Assembly (NCBI RefSeq): GCF_021216655.1
Contig: NZ_CP080437.1
Coordinates: 1,054,001 to 1,118,000 of the forward strand
Length of the DNA: 64,000 nt
Reading direction: 5' to 3'
From: Clavibacter michiganensis
Lineage (GTDB): Bacteria; Actinomycetota; Actinomycetes; Actinomycetales; Microbacteriaceae
The translations under genes and the position numbers were made by a program. Under the pieces are notes generated by a model. It was not told the DNA's origin, searched no databases, and worked only from the letters and a program-made list of their open reading frames with translations. Of the stretch, positions 1 to 9,997 are shown piece after piece (within the stretch, counting starts at the first letter, position 1; each line of letters starts with the position of its first letter).

Positions 1-344
1 ACGTCGAGGCCGCCGATGCTGCGCTGGTCGTGGATCGCGTCGACGATCTCGTCGGCCAGCATGATGAGCCCGGCGCACGTCCCGTAGACGGGCAGGCCGT
101 CGTCGATGGCAGAGCGCAGCGGCCCGGCGATCCCGAACTGGCGCGACAGCTTGTCCATCACCGTGGACTCGCCGCCGGGGATCACGAGCCCGGAGATGCC
201 GGGGAGGTCCTTCGGCTGACGCACCAACCGCGTCCGGGCGCCGAAGCCCTGGAGCACGCGCACGTGCTCGCGGACGTCCCCCTGCAGCGCGAGGACGCCG
301 ACGAGCGGACCGTCTCCGTGCTGCTCCGCGGTGCTACCAGCCAC
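1..344 (-). CDS. pdxT: PdxT, glutaminase subunit of PLP synthase (partial, 3' end outside window)
   Basis: PdxT hydrolyses glutamine and channels ammonia to PdxS for de novo pyridoxal 5'-phosphate synthesis in the cytosol. The visible 114 residues hold the class I amidotransferase start [13 protein letters not shown], the oxyanion-hole motif PGGESTVM and the nucleophile elbow YGTCAGLIM with the catalytic Cys. The His/Glu partners would lie beyond the window edge. The GTG start overlaps the pdxS stop (GTGGCTGGTAG), which implies translational coupling and a roughly 14-residue N-terminal extension before the first strand. Identity is certain; the exact start is inferred from the overlap. Confidence 0.93.
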   Translation of the reverse strand, partial: MAGSTAEQHGDGPLVGVLALQGDVREHVRVLQGFGARTRLVRQPKDLPGISGLVIPGGESTVMDKLSRQFGIAGPLRSAIDDGLPVYGTCAGLIMLADEIVDAIHDQRSIGGLD

Positions 345-1236
345 GCTCGGCGAGGCGGTGCGGGGCGGGGACGTCGGCCACGTTGATCCCGACCATCGCC
401 TCGCCCAGTCCGCGCGATGCCTCGGCGATGGCGTCGGGGTCGTTGAACAGCGCGGTCGCGGTGACGACGGCCTTGGCCCGCGCGACCGGGTTGCCCGACT
501 TGAAGATGCCGGATCCGACGAACACGCCGTCGGCGCCGAGCTGCATCATCATCGCGGCGTCGGCCGGGGTGGCCACACCGCCCGCGGTGAACAGGACGAC
601 CGGCAGCTGGCCCGTCCTCGCCACCTCGAGCACGAGGTCGTACGGCGCCTGCAGCTCCTTCGCGGCGACGTAGATCTCGTCGTGCGTGAGGGCGCTGAGC
701 GTGCGGATCTCGGACTTGATGGTGCGGATGTGCTTGGTGGCCTCGGAGACGTCGCCCGTGCCGGCCTCGCCCTTCGAGCGGATCATGGCCGCGCCCTCGG
801 TGATGCGGCGGAGCGCCTCGCCGAGCGTGGTGGCGCCGCAGACGAAGGGGACGGTGAAGCCCCACTTGTCGATGTGGTTCACGTAGTCGGCCGGGCTCAG
901 CACCTCGGACTCGTCGATGTAGTCGACCTCGAGGGACTGCAGGACCTGCGCCTCGACGAAGTGGCCGATGCGGGCCTTCGCCATGACGGGGATGGACACC
1001 TCGGCCTTGATCTGGTCGATGAGGTCGGGGTCGCTCATGCGGGCGACGCCGCCCTGCGAGCGGATGTCGGCCGGCACGCGCTCGAGCGCCATGACGGCGA
1101 CCGCTCCCGCGTCCTCCGCGATGCGCGCCTGCTCGGCGTTGACGACGTCCATGATGACGCCGCCCTTGAGCATCTCCGCGAGTCCGCGCTTGACGCGGCT
1201 CGAGCCGACCTGTCCGGTGGTGTTGGTGTCAGTCAT
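334..1236 (-). CDS. pdxS: PdxS, PLP synthase lyase subunit
   Basis: PdxS builds PLP from ribose 5-phosphate, glyceraldehyde 3-phosphate and ammonia supplied by PdxT. The 300-residue length fits the family (about 290-305). Visible hallmarks are the N-terminal [17 protein letters not shown], the [13 protein letters not shown] segment with the first active-site lysine, the phosphate loop EAGTGDV and the [30 protein letters not shown] barrel end, given here in parts. ATG at 1236 is chosen because [18 protein letters not shown] precedes the conserved region by the usual distance. It lies 13 bases downstream of the HIT gene and overlaps pdxT, so all probably share one transcript. Confidence 0.97.
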   Translation of the reverse strand: MTDTNTTGQVGSSRVKRGLAEMLKGGVIMDVVNAEQARIAEDAGAVAVMALERVPADIRSQGGVARMSDPDLIDQIKAEVSIPVMAKARIGHFVEAQVLQSLEVDYIDESEVLSPADYVNHIDKWGFTVPFVCGATTLGEALRRITEGAAMIRSKGEAGTGDVSEATKHIRTIKSEIRTLSALTHDEIYVAAKELQAPYDLVLEVARTGQLPVVLFTAGGVATPADAAMMMQLGADGVFVGSGIFKSGNPVARAKAVVTATALFNDPDAIAEASRGLGEAMVGINVADVPAPHRLAERGW

Positions 1237-1249
1237 TGTGGTCCCTATC

Positions 1250-1834
1250 CTATTCGCCCGCGGGAGCGGGCCAGGCTGCGGCGATGGATGCGCGCACGTC
1301 GCCCAGCAGCTGCGGCAGCGCCTTGGTCTTCGCGATGATCGGCAGGAAGTTCGCGTCCTGCCCCCACCTCGGCACGATGTGCTGGTGCAGGTGCTCGGCG
1401 ATGCCGGCACCCGCGACCTGGCCCTGGTTCATGCCGATGTTGTAGCCGTCGTTACGCGACACCTCGCGCACGACCCGCATGGCGGTCTGCGTGAGGGAGC
1501 CGATCTCGGCGACCTCTTCGGGGCTCGCGAGGTCGTAGGTCGCGATGTGACGATACGGGCAGACGAGCAGGTGGCCGCTGTTGTAGGGGAAGAGATTGAG
1601 CAGGACGTAAGCGTGCTCGCCCCGCGCGACGATGAGCGCGTCCTCGTCCGACATCGACGGCGCGATGCAGAACGGACACTCGTCGCGGTCCGGCTGCTGG
1701 CCCTTCTGGATGTAGACCATGCGGTGCGGGGTCCACAGGCGCTGGAACTCGTCCGGGACGCCCGCGAGGTGGCCGGGGTCGTCGACGCGCACCTCTCCCC
1801 GCTCGTCGTCGCCCGCGGGCTCGTGGTCCGACAT
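1250..1834 (-). CDS. HIT-family nucleotide phosphorylase/hydrolase (Rv2613c-like)
   Basis: A 194-residue histidine-triad protein. The catalytic HxHxH motif reads [11 protein letters not shown] (His148, His150, His152) and a CPFC pair sits at residues 53-56, as in the mycobacterial Ap4A phosphorylase Rv2613c, which is also next to thrS. It probably degrades diadenosine tetraphosphate or related nucleotides, including by-products of aminoacyl-tRNA synthetases; the exact substrate is inferred from that family. The ATG start lies two bases after the thrS stop (TGA-CG-ATG), so it is coupled to thrS. The next gene is pdxS, with no phosphatidylinositol-mannoside genes between. Confidence 0.9.
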   Translation of the reverse strand: MSDHEPAGDDERGEVRVDDPGHLAGVPDEFQRLWTPHRMVYIQKGQQPDRDECPFCIAPSMSDEDALIVARGEHAYVLLNLFPYNSGHLLVCPYRHIATYDLASPEEVAEIGSLTQTAMRVVREVSRNDGYNIGMNQGQVAGAGIAEHLHQHIVPRWGQDANFLPIIAKTKALPQLLGDVRASIAAAWPAPAGE

Positions 1835-1836
1835 CG

Positions 1837-3891
<2,055 letters not shown>

Positions 3892-3996
3892 TGCGGGCTC
3901 CTTGCGGGACGGGGAGGGAACCGATCCAGACTACCGGCGCGCGACGGGGCCCCATCGACGGGAGGAGCGCGGCGAGCGCGGGGGCCCGGGAAAAGC

Positions 3997-4024
3997 AGAA
4001 GGCCCCGGTCTCCCGGGGCCTTCT
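3997..4024 (-). terminator. Intrinsic terminator-like hairpin after tRNA-Val(GAC)
   Basis: A perfect 12-bp stem (3997-4008 with 4013-4024) closes a four-base loop. It begins three bases past the encoded CCA of the minus-strand tRNA-Val and should end transcription of that tRNA before thrS. The stem ends in TTCT on both strands, giving only a short U tract. Confidence 0.7.
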
Positions 4025-4026
4025 GG

Positions 4027-4101
4027 TGGTGAGCGATACTGGGATCGAACCAGCGACCTCTTCCGTGTCAGGGAAGCGCGCTACCGCTGCGCCAATCGCT
4101 C
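4027..4101 (-). tRNA. tRNA-Val (anticodon GAC)
   Basis: A full cloverleaf on the minus strand: acceptor GAGCGAT pairs with ATCGCTC, the anticodon stem CTTCC/GGAAG encloses the loop CTGACAC with anticodon GAC, and the T arm has GGTTCGATCCC. The CCA end is encoded (4027-4029). It reads valine GUC and GUU codons. Confidence 0.95.
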
Positions 4102-4111
4102 ATGCACTTGC

Positions 4112-4185
4112 TGGAGGTGGGGACGGGATTTGAACCCGCGTGGACGGCTTTGCAGGCCGCTGCCTCGCCTCTCGGCCACCCCACC
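4112..4185 (-). tRNA. tRNA-Cys (anticodon GCA)
   Basis: Minus-strand cloverleaf with acceptor GGTGGGG/CCCCACC, anticodon loop CTGCAAA (GCA) and T loop GGTTCAAATCCC. CCA is encoded at 4112-4114. It lies 10 bases upstream of tRNA-Val(GAC) in the direction of transcription, so the two may be cut from one precursor. Confidence 0.95.
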
Positions 4186-4222
4186 ATGGGTGCTTCCACA
4201 CCGGTGGTTCCCACCTTGTGAA

Positions 4223-4244
4223 AGGGACCCCTCTCAGGGCCCCT
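4223..4244 (-). terminator. Possible terminator after tRNA-Gly
   Basis: A stem of about eight pairs, including G-T pairs (4223-4232 with 4236-4244), follows the minus-strand tRNA-Gly within six bases and is followed on that strand by TTTCAC. It may separate tRNA-Gly from tRNA-Cys. The weak U tract keeps confidence low. Confidence 0.4.
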
Positions 4245-4249
4245 GTTCG

Positions 4250-4321
4250 AGCGGATGACGAGATTCGAACTCGCGACCCTCACCTTGGCAAGGTGATGCG
4301 CTACCACTGCGCCACATCCGC
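4250..4321 (-). tRNA. tRNA-Gly (anticodon GCC)
   Basis: Minus-strand cloverleaf with acceptor GCGGATG/CATCCGC, anticodon stem CACC/GGTG around TTGCCAA (GCC), and T loop GGTTCGAATCTC-like sequence GAGTTCGAATCTC. CCA is not encoded: the sequence after the discriminator base is CGA, so the CCA must be added enzymatically. The 280 bases between this gene and the plus-strand tRNA-Val hold no recognisable gene. Confidence 0.95.
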
Positions 4322-4601
4322 ATTTCACTCGCTCGCCGCCGGCTTCCCGGCGACCCTGCGTGCTCGATGACTCTAGCCGATCTCCTGGCGCGGGTGCAAA
4401 ACGACGCCCGCCCGAGCACTGCCGGCATGGCGCTCATCGACCGTTCTCCGCGTGTTCACGCGGATCCGGTGGACTCGGACACGACGACGACCCGGGCGTG
4501 TCGTGATGGAGGTCCGCCAGGCGGGCGCCGCGGCATACCCGTGACAGCGACCGCCCCCGCGGTATGGCATCATTGACCCGCACCGTCCGCGGTGCGAGCA
4601 C

Positions 4602-4674
4602 GGGCGATTGGCGCAGTTGGTAGCGCGCTTCCTTCACACGGAAGAGGTCATCGGTTCGAGTCCGGTATCGCCCA
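4602..4674 (+). tRNA. tRNA-Val (anticodon CAC)
   Basis: Plus-strand cloverleaf: GGGCGAT/ATCGCCC acceptor, anticodon stem CTTCC/GGAAG with loop TTCACAC (CAC), T loop GGTTCGAGTCC. The base after CC is G, so CCA is not encoded. It reads GUG, the valine codon expected to be common in this GC-rich genome. Its body resembles the minus-strand tRNA-Val(GAC), consistent with an old duplication. Confidence 0.95.
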
Positions 4675-4706
4675 CCGAAGCAGTCCACCTGGCGGATCCC
4701 GCCGCA

Positions 4707-5666
4707 TCACGTCAGCAACGCACGCGCCGTCCCCTCGTCGAGCACGATGTCCGTCACGAGCCCGGCGGCCAGCGCGCCCCGCACGCTGCGCGCCTTGGAC
4801 GCCCCCGCGACCACGCACACGCGTCGCGGCGCCTTGCGGATCGTGGCCAGGTCCGGTCCGCTCGCCCGCGCGTTGATGGCGATGTCGGCCGACGACCCGT
4901 CCTCCCGGAAGAAGACGGTCGAGACGTCGCCCACGACCCCGTCGGCGTCGAGCGCGCGCTGGTCGGACCGCTCGAGGTAGCCGCCCGAGTAGACGTGGCT
5001 CGGGACGAGCGCGACCGGGGATCCGACGCCGAACAGCACCATGTCCATCCGCTCCTGCAGCTCGAGCACGCGCTTGGTGCTCCGCTCGCGCCAGAGCGCC
5101 AGCTTCGTGGCCGGGTCGTCGAAGAACGCCGGCACCGGGAACTGCTGCACGGTCGCGCCGTACGCCTGGCCGAACCGGCGCAGGATCTCGCTCGCGTACA
5201 TGATCCCGGTGGTGCGGACGTTGCCGGCCCCGTTGAGCTGCACCACGAGGGTGTTGTGCGTCGGCTTCGGCACGAGGTACCGGCTCACCGCGCTCACGGT
5301 CGAGCCCCACGCGACTCCGACGACCATGTTCGAGTCGACGTACTGGGTGAGCATCCGTGCAGCCGAGAGGGCGACCCGGTCGACGCGGTCGACGTCGCTC
5401 GTCTGGTCCGGCACGGGCACGACGTGCGCGACCACGCCGTAGCGCTCGTGCAGCTGCTCCCCCAGCACCGTCGCCAGGTCGAGCGGCGAGCGGATCTGGA
5501 TGTCCACGAGCCCCGTCTCCCGGGCGAAGGAGAGGAGCCGCGAGACCGACGAGCGGCTCGTGCCGAGCTCGCGCGCGATCGCCTCCATCGTCAGGTCCTG
5601 CATGTAGTAGAGGTGCGCCGCGCGCAGGGCGTCCTGGGTGCGCTCGTGCGCGATGCCGTCGACCAT
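4707..5666 (-). CDS. SorC-family transcriptional regulator, divergent from glpD
   Basis: A 319-residue DNA-binding regulator. Residues about 20-55 form a helix-turn-helix (MEAIARELGTSRSSVSRLL). The rest is the SorC sugar-phosphate-binding domain, with VGVAWGSTVSAVSRYL and LFGVGSPVAL. Family members respond to phosphorylated sugars. Being head-to-head with glpD, it probably controls glycerol 3-phosphate oxidation and senses glycerol 3-phosphate or dihydroxyacetone phosphate; that is inference from position. ATG at 5666 is chosen because AAGG lies eight bases upstream and the length fits. An upstream in-frame ATG at 5684 lies inside a palindrome (5678-5691), so start and operator may overlap. 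Confidence 0.87.
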   Translation of the reverse strand: MVDGIAHERTQDALRAAHLYYMQDLTMEAIARELGTSRSSVSRLLSFARETGLVDIQIRSPLDLATVLGEQLHERYGVVAHVVPVPDQTSDVDRVDRVALSAARMLTQYVDSNMVVGVAWGSTVSAVSRYLVPKPTHNTLVVQLNGAGNVRTTGIMYASEILRRFGQAYGATVQQFPVPAFFDDPATKLALWRERSTKRVLELQERMDMVLFGVGSPVALVPSHVYSGGYLERSDQRALDADGVVGDVSTVFFREDGSSADIAINARASGPDLATIRKAPRRVCVVAGASKARSVRGALAAGLVTDIVLDEGTARALLT

Positions 5667-5677
5667 GACGCGAGCCT

Positions 5678-5691
5678 TGCACATCCGTGCA
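5678..5691. promoter_or_regulatory. Palindromic candidate operator TGCACATCCGTGCA
   Basis: A perfect 5-bp inverted repeat TGCAC-N4-GTGCA lies 11 bases upstream of the regulator start and 83 bases upstream of the chosen glpD start. Its position between two divergent genes suggests an operator for the SorC-type protein, allowing autoregulation. A second copy was not found in the other glycerol-gene intergenic regions. Confidence 0.5.
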
Positions 5692-5774
5692 CAGGCTAGG
5701 TCGAATCCGTTCGCAGGCGGAGGATGGACGGACAGCACGCGCACCACGCACGTCTCAACAGAGAGAAGCCCCTC

Positions 5775-7535
5775 GTGACCCAGTCGAAGAAGACCGACCT
5801 GCGGGACAACGTCGCCCGCATCCACGACCGCCCGAGCGCCCAGGTGCTCGTCATCGGCGGCGGCATCAACGGCATCGCGACGTTCCGCGACCTCGCGCTG
5901 CAGGGCGTCGACGTCGTCCTCGTCGAGCGCGCCGACTACGGCTCGGGTGCCTCAGCCGCGAGCTCGCACATGATCCACGGCGGGATCCGCTACCTCGAGA
6001 ACGGCGAGTTCCGCCTCGTCCGCGAGTCCGTCGAGGAGCGCAATGGCCTCATCCGCATCGCGCCCCACTACGTGAAGCCGCTGCAGACGACGATGCCGAT
6101 CTTCTCCACGTTCTCCGGCATCCTCAACGCGCCGCTGCGCATGCTGACGCACAAGCAGCGCTCCACCAAGGAGCGCGGCGCCCTCCTCATCAGCGTCGGC
6201 ATGACGCTCTACGACTCCTTCTCGCGCGACGGCGGCTCGGTGCCGCGCCACCGCTTCCGCATCGGCAAGGCGGCCCGCGAGGACATGCCGGCCCTCAACA
6301 AGGACGTCAAGTTCACCGGCACCTACTACGACGCCTCCGTGCACGAGCCCGAGCGCCTCGCGCTCGACGTGCTGAAGGACGGCCTGGCCGCGGGCGACCA
6401 CGCGCGCAGCGCCAACTACCTCGAGGCCGTGGGCGTCGCGGACGGCGGAGTGACGCTGCGGGACGTGATCTCCGGCGCCGAGTTCGTGGTGAAGGCGGAC
6501 GTCGTCGTGAACGCATCCGGTCCCTGGACCGACCTCACCAACGAGGCCATGGGCGGCGAGACGAAGTTCATGGGCGGCACCAAGGGCTCGCACATCGTCG
6601 TCGACAACGCCGAGCTGCTCGAGGCCACCAAGGGCCGCGAGATCTTCTTCGAGAACAACGACGGCCGCATCGTCCTCATCTACCCGCTCAAGGGCCGCGT
6701 GCTCATCGGCACCACGGACATCGACGCCGACCCGAGCGAGCCGGCCGTCTGCACCGAGGAGGAGGTCGACTACTTCTTCGACCTCGTCAAGCACGTCTTC
6801 CCGCAGATCGAGCTGAACCGCGACCACATCGTGTACCGCTACTCGGGCATCCGCCCGCTGCCGCGCCACGAGGACACGGCGCCCGGCTTCGTGTCGCGCG
6901 ACTACCGCATCGTCGAGACGGAGATCGCGGGCCTCGCGGGCAGCAAGGTGCTGAGCCTGGTCGGCGGCAAGTGGACGACGTTCCGCGCGCTGTCCGCGCA
7001 CCTCTCCACCGAGGCAACCACGCGCCTCGGCGTGGAGCGCTCGGTCGACACGACGGGCATGCCCATCGGCGGCGGCAAGGACTTCCCGTCCTCCAGCACC
7101 GCGCGCGCCCGCTGGATCGCCACGCAGGCCGCTCGCGCCGAGGGCATCGGCACCAAGCAGGTCGACCGCCTGCTCAACCGCTACGGCACCCGCGCCACGA
7201 GCGTCATCGACGTCCTGTCCGGACAGCCGTCCACGCCGCTCGCGACCGACCCGCAGCTCACGCGCGCCGAGATCGCGTACTTCGCCACGCACGAGGACGC
7301 GGTGCACCTCGCCGACGTCGTGCTGCGTCGCACGAACCTCGCGTTCGTCGGCGGCGTGACCCACGAGATGCTCGCGGAGATCGCGGACGTGCTGCAGGAC
7401 GCGCTCGGCTGGACCGGCGAGGAGCGCGACGCGGAGATCCAGGACACCGTCGACACGCTGCTGACCTACCACGGGGTCGACGTGGGCGCGACGAAGGTCG
7501 CGTCCGACGCGACCGTCACGGAGTTCGCGAACTAG
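5775..7535 (+). CDS. glpD: Glycerol-3-phosphate dehydrogenase (FAD-dependent)
   Basis: Oxidises glycerol 3-phosphate to dihydroxyacetone phosphate at the membrane and passes electrons to the quinone pool. The N-terminal FAD Rossmann motif reads VLVIGGGINGIATFRDL, followed by GSGASAASSHMIHGGIRYL, the GlpD flavin and substrate region. The C-terminal part shows the usual helical domain. From GTG at 5775 the protein is 586 residues, normal for GlpD; GAGAGAAG lies just upstream. An in-frame ATG at 5724 would add 17 residues with no similarity to family N termini, so it was not used. It is followed by a strong hairpin, so it is probably monocistronic. Confidence 0.95.
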   Translation: MTQSKKTDLRDNVARIHDRPSAQVLVIGGGINGIATFRDLALQGVDVVLVERADYGSGASAASSHMIHGGIRYLENGEFRLVRESVEERNGLIRIAPHYVKPLQTTMPIFSTFSGILNAPLRMLTHKQRSTKERGALLISVGMTLYDSFSRDGGSVPRHRFRIGKAAREDMPALNKDVKFTGTYYDASVHEPERLALDVLKDGLAAGDHARSANYLEAVGVADGGVTLRDVISGAEFVVKADVVVNASGPWTDLTNEAMGGETKFMGGTKGSHIVVDNAELLEATKGREIFFENNDGRIVLIYPLKGRVLIGTTDIDADPSEPAVCTEEEVDYFFDLVKHVFPQIELNRDHIVYRYSGIRPLPRHEDTAPGFVSRDYRIVETEIAGLAGSKVLSLVGGKWTTFRALSAHLSTEATTRLGVERSVDTTGMPIGGGKDFPSSSTARARWIATQAARAEGIGTKQVDRLLNRYGTRATSVIDVLSGQPSTPLATDPQLTRAEIAYFATHEDAVHLADVVLRRTNLAFVGGVTHEMLAEIADVLQDALGWTGEERDAEIQDTVDTLLTYHGVDVGATKVASDATVTEFAN

Positions 7536-7567
7536 CACCACGCACGGCGGATCCGATCCGCATCCGG

Positions 7568-7597
7568 GAGGCCGGTCGCCGAGAGGCGGCCGGCCTC
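7568..7597 (+). terminator. Terminator after glpD
   Basis: A 13-bp stem with one G-T pair (7568-7580 with 7585-7597) around a GAGA loop, 32 bases after the glpD stop, followed by TCGTCGT. It separates glpD from the glutathione peroxidase gene. Confidence 0.75.
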
Positions 7598-7651
7598 TCG
7601 TCGTGCCGGGAGCCGGGAGCCGCTGTCAGGGGACGGGGCTACGTTCGGGCC

Positions 7652-8143
7652 ATGACGCATCCCCGGCTCGACCCGATCCCGCTGACCACCCTCCAGGGCG
7701 AGGCCACCACCTTCGGCGCGTACGCCGACAAGGTCGTGCTCGTCGTCAACGTCGCCTCGCGCTGCGGCCTCGCGCCGCAGTACGAGAAGCTGGAGCAGCT
7801 GCAGCGCACCTACGGCGAGCGGGGCTTCACCGTCATCGGCTTCCCGAGCAACCAGTTCCTCCAGGAGCTCGGATCCGCGGAGGCCATCGACGAGTACTGC
7901 TCCACCACGTGGGGCGTCACCTTCCCGATGATGGAGAAGGTCAAGGTCAACGGCCGGTCCGCCCACCCCGTCTACGCGGAGCTGACGAAGACGCCCGACG
8001 CGGACGGGAAGGCCGGCCGCGTGAAGTGGAACTTCGAGAAGTTCGTCGTCACGCCGACGGGAGCCGTGCACCGCTTCCGCCCCACGGTCGAGCCGGACGC
8101 GCCGGAGATCGTGTCGCTCATCGAGTCCGAGCTGCCCGCCTGA
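7652..8143 (+). CDS. Glutathione peroxidase family protein (Cys type)
   Basis: A 163-residue thiol peroxidase that reduces hydroperoxides. The active-site motif NVASRCGL places the catalytic Cys at residue 38 (cysteine, not selenocysteine); the partner Gln is in FPSNQF and the Trp/Asn in VKWNFEKF. Actinobacteria of this type lack glutathione, so the reductant is more likely thioredoxin or mycothiol; this is inference. No ribosome-binding site is evident. A TACGTT box (7640-7645) ends six bases before the ATG, which suggests a leaderless mRNA. Confidence 0.92.
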   Translation: MTHPRLDPIPLTTLQGEATTFGAYADKVVLVVNVASRCGLAPQYEKLEQLQRTYGERGFTVIGFPSNQFLQELGSAEAIDEYCSTTWGVTFPMMEKVKVNGRSAHPVYAELTKTPDADGKAGRVKWNFEKFVVTPTGAVHRFRPTVEPDAPEIVSLIESELPA

Positions 8144-8188
8144 GCGCGTCTCCCACGGCCCGGCGCCCGCGCCGGTGCGGCTGCGCGG

Positions 8189-8704
8189 TCAGCGGCGACG
8201 GGCGACGAATCCCGCGAGGTAGGCAGCCTGCCCCGCATGCTGCAGGTCGTCGGAGAGCACGCTGACGAGGCGGGCGCCGAGCGTGACGGGCGGGGTCCAG
8301 TCCTCGTCCACAACGCGGGCGAGGTCTGCGTCGTCGAGACCCGCGAGGTAGACGCGGGTGGCGGAGTGCACGGCGTCGAGGTAGCCGACGAGGAGCTCCG
8401 CGGTGACGCCATCCAGTGCCGCGACGTCGTCGGGCGACTGGCCGAACCCGGTCGCCGACTCCTCGAACGGGAGGGCGAAGCGCTCCGCCCATCCTCCGGT
8501 CGACCAGGTCTCGTCCCGGCCGGCGACGTCGGCGACCTGGGCGTCCTGCACGCGGGCGAGGTGCCAGACGAGCCAGCCGATGGAGTTGGCCTCGGGATCC
8601 GGACGGAACGCGAGTTCGTCGGCGTCGAGGCCGTCGACGGCATGGCGCACGGTCTCGGCGATGCGCCCGTAGGCGTCCACGAGCAGGTCGGTGGCGGGGG
8701 TCAT
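8189..8704 (-). CDS. DinB/DUF664-type putative thiol-dependent enzyme
   Basis: A 171-residue four-helix-bundle protein of the DinB superfamily. Metal-binding histidines are visible in GWLVWHLARVQDAQ and in the C-terminal DDLQHAGQAAYLAG. Related actinobacterial proteins are mycothiol-dependent transferases or isomerases, but no substrate can be named here. ATG at 8704 is preceded by GAGGAG at a good distance. It is divergent from the YchJ-like gene with 91 bases between the starts, and convergent with the glutathione peroxidase. Confidence 0.8.
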   Translation of the reverse strand: MTPATDLLVDAYGRIAETVRHAVDGLDADELAFRPDPEANSIGWLVWHLARVQDAQVADVAGRDETWSTGGWAERFALPFEESATGFGQSPDDVAALDGVTAELLVGYLDAVHSATRVYLAGLDDADLARVVDEDWTPPVTLGARLVSVLSDDLQHAGQAAYLAGFVARRR

Positions 8705-8795
8705 GGTGCGCTCCTCATGTCGTGGATCGAGCGGGTCCGTGGGGGCGGCCGCTCCCTCATCCTGCTCCGGGTCGCCGGCGTGGGAGGCTCGGAGG

Positions 8796-9212
8796 ATGAC
8801 GCGCCTCTCCCCCGATGCCCCGTGGTCGACGCCGGACGACGACGCCTGGTGCCCGTGTACGAGCGGGGACGCGTACGGCGCGTGCTGCGGCCCGCTGCAC
8901 CGGGGCGACACGGCCGCGCCGACCGCCGAGCGGCTGATGCGCTCCCGCTTCGCCGCCTACGCGCGCGGCGATGCGGCGTACCTCGCCCGCAGCTGGCACG
9001 CGTCCTCGCGCCCCGAGGAGATCGACCTCGACCCGTCCGTCCGCTGGTTCCGGCTCACCATCCACCGCACGTCGCTCGGCGGTCCCGACGACGCCACGGG
9101 CGTCGTCGACTTCGAGGCGTCGTTCCGGCACGACGGGGAGCGTGGCAGCCAGCGCGAGGCGAGCCGCTTCGTCCGGCACGCGGGATCCTGGGTCTACCTC
9201 GACGCCTTCTGA
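8796..9212 (+). CDS. YchJ-family (UPF0225) SEC-C metal-binding protein
   Basis: A 138-residue protein with the N-terminal Cys cluster CPCTSGDAYGACCGPLH, the zinc-type SEC-C pattern, followed by an NTF2-like domain (AERLMRSRFAAYARGDAAYLARSW). The function of YchJ proteins is unknown. The usual CPCGSG reads CPCTSG here. The ATG directly follows GGAGG (GGAGGATG), with a second GGAGG nine bases upstream that gives better spacing. A 17-bp tandem repeat starts immediately after the stop codon. Confidence 0.85.
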   Translation: MTRLSPDAPWSTPDDDAWCPCTSGDAYGACCGPLHRGDTAAPTAERLMRSRFAAYARGDAAYLARSWHASSRPEEIDLDPSVRWFRLTIHRTSLGGPDDATGVVDFEASFRHDGERGSQREASRFVRHAGSWVYLDAF

Positions 9213-9252
9213 CGCCCGCGCGGCCTGGCCGCCCGCGCGGCCTGGCCGCCCG
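9213..9252. repeat. 17-bp tandem repeat, 2.35 copies, between convergent genes
   Basis: The unit CGCCCGCGCGGCCTGGC occupies 9213-9229 and 9230-9246, followed by CGCCCG. Both full copies are identical. It begins at the base after the stop codon of the YchJ-like gene and ends 10 bases before the dhaM stop. Each unit contains GGCC segments that can pair, so it may also act as a bidirectional terminator. Confidence 0.85.
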
Positions 9253-9262
9253 AGACCGGCCG

Positions 9263-9997
9263 TCAGGCCTCCCCGAACCCCGACTCGATGAGCTCGACCA
9301 ACGCGGTCACGGCCTCCTCCGCGTCCTCGCCCGTCGCCTCGATGACGACGTGCGCGCCGCGGGTCAGGCCGAGGGCCATGACGCCGAGCAGCGACGCGGC
9401 GTTCTGGCCGTTGACGGTGACGGCCGCGGAGTAGGCGGACGCCCGCGTGACGAAGTCGGCGGCCGGCCGGGCGTGCAGGCCGTCGCGGTTGACCAGGGTC
9501 GCCTCCCCGCGGACGGTCCCCGATGCGCCGGCCGGCGCGGGCTCGGTGCCGTCGGCCCGCGGATCCGGCGCGAGGCCCGCGTCGGAGTCCTCGGCAGCGT
9601 CCGCGCCGGCGGCCGAGGCGGCGGCCGCGGCCACGTCCTCGAGGGAGCCGCCCGTCTCGGCGGCCACCGCGGCGGCGACGGCTCCCTCGACGAGCGGAGA
9701 CCGCACCACGACCACACGGCGGGCGGCGTCCTCGTCGAGGAGGTCGACCGCGGTCTCGGCCGTGAGGTAGGCGGATCCGAGGTCGGCGAGCACGACGACG
9801 CCGTCGCCGCCCTCCGCCTCGGCGAGCGCCGCGGAGACCACGTCGAAGCTCGTGCCGATGCCGGCGTCGTCGCGCGTGCCGTCGCCGGATCCGCCCGCGG
9901 GCACGATCGCGACGGTCGGCGCCATCTGCCGGGCGAGGTCGACGAGCCCGTGCGCGATGAGGGCGCTGTGCGAGACGAGGACGATGCCGACGCTCAC
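9263..9997 (-). CDS. dhaM: DhaM: PTS phosphotransferase subunit of DHA kinase fused to HPr
   Basis: DhaM passes phosphate from the PTS to ADP bound on DhaL. The 244 residues form two domains: an EIIA-mannose-like domain (1-130) with the phospho-accepting His10 in VLVSHSALIAHG, and an HPr-like domain (about 161-244) with His175 in NRDGLHARPAADF. An Ala/Asp/Pro-rich linker joins them. The enzyme I fragment found at the C terminus of E. coli DhaM is absent, so EI must come from elsewhere. The GTG start overlaps the dhaL stop by four bases (GTGA). It is the last gene of dhaK-dhaL-dhaM. Confidence 0.93.
   Translation of the reverse strand: MSVGIVLVSHSALIAHGLVDLARQMAPTVAIVPAGGSGDGTRDDAGIGTSFDVVSAALAEAEGGDGVVVLADLGSAYLTAETAVDLLDEDAARRVVVVRSPLVEGAVAAAVAAETGGSLEDVAAAAASAAGADAAEDSDAGLAPDPRADGTEPAPAGASGTVRGEATLVNRDGLHARPAADFVTRASAYSAAVTVNGQNAASLLGVMALGLTRGAHVVIEATGEDAEEAVTALVELIESGFGEA

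Noticed and set aside
4691..4703. Short palindrome GGCGGATCCCGCC after tRNA-Val(CAC) as a terminator
   Set aside because: Only five pairs and no T tract. It contains the generally over-represented GGATCC, so chance is likely.
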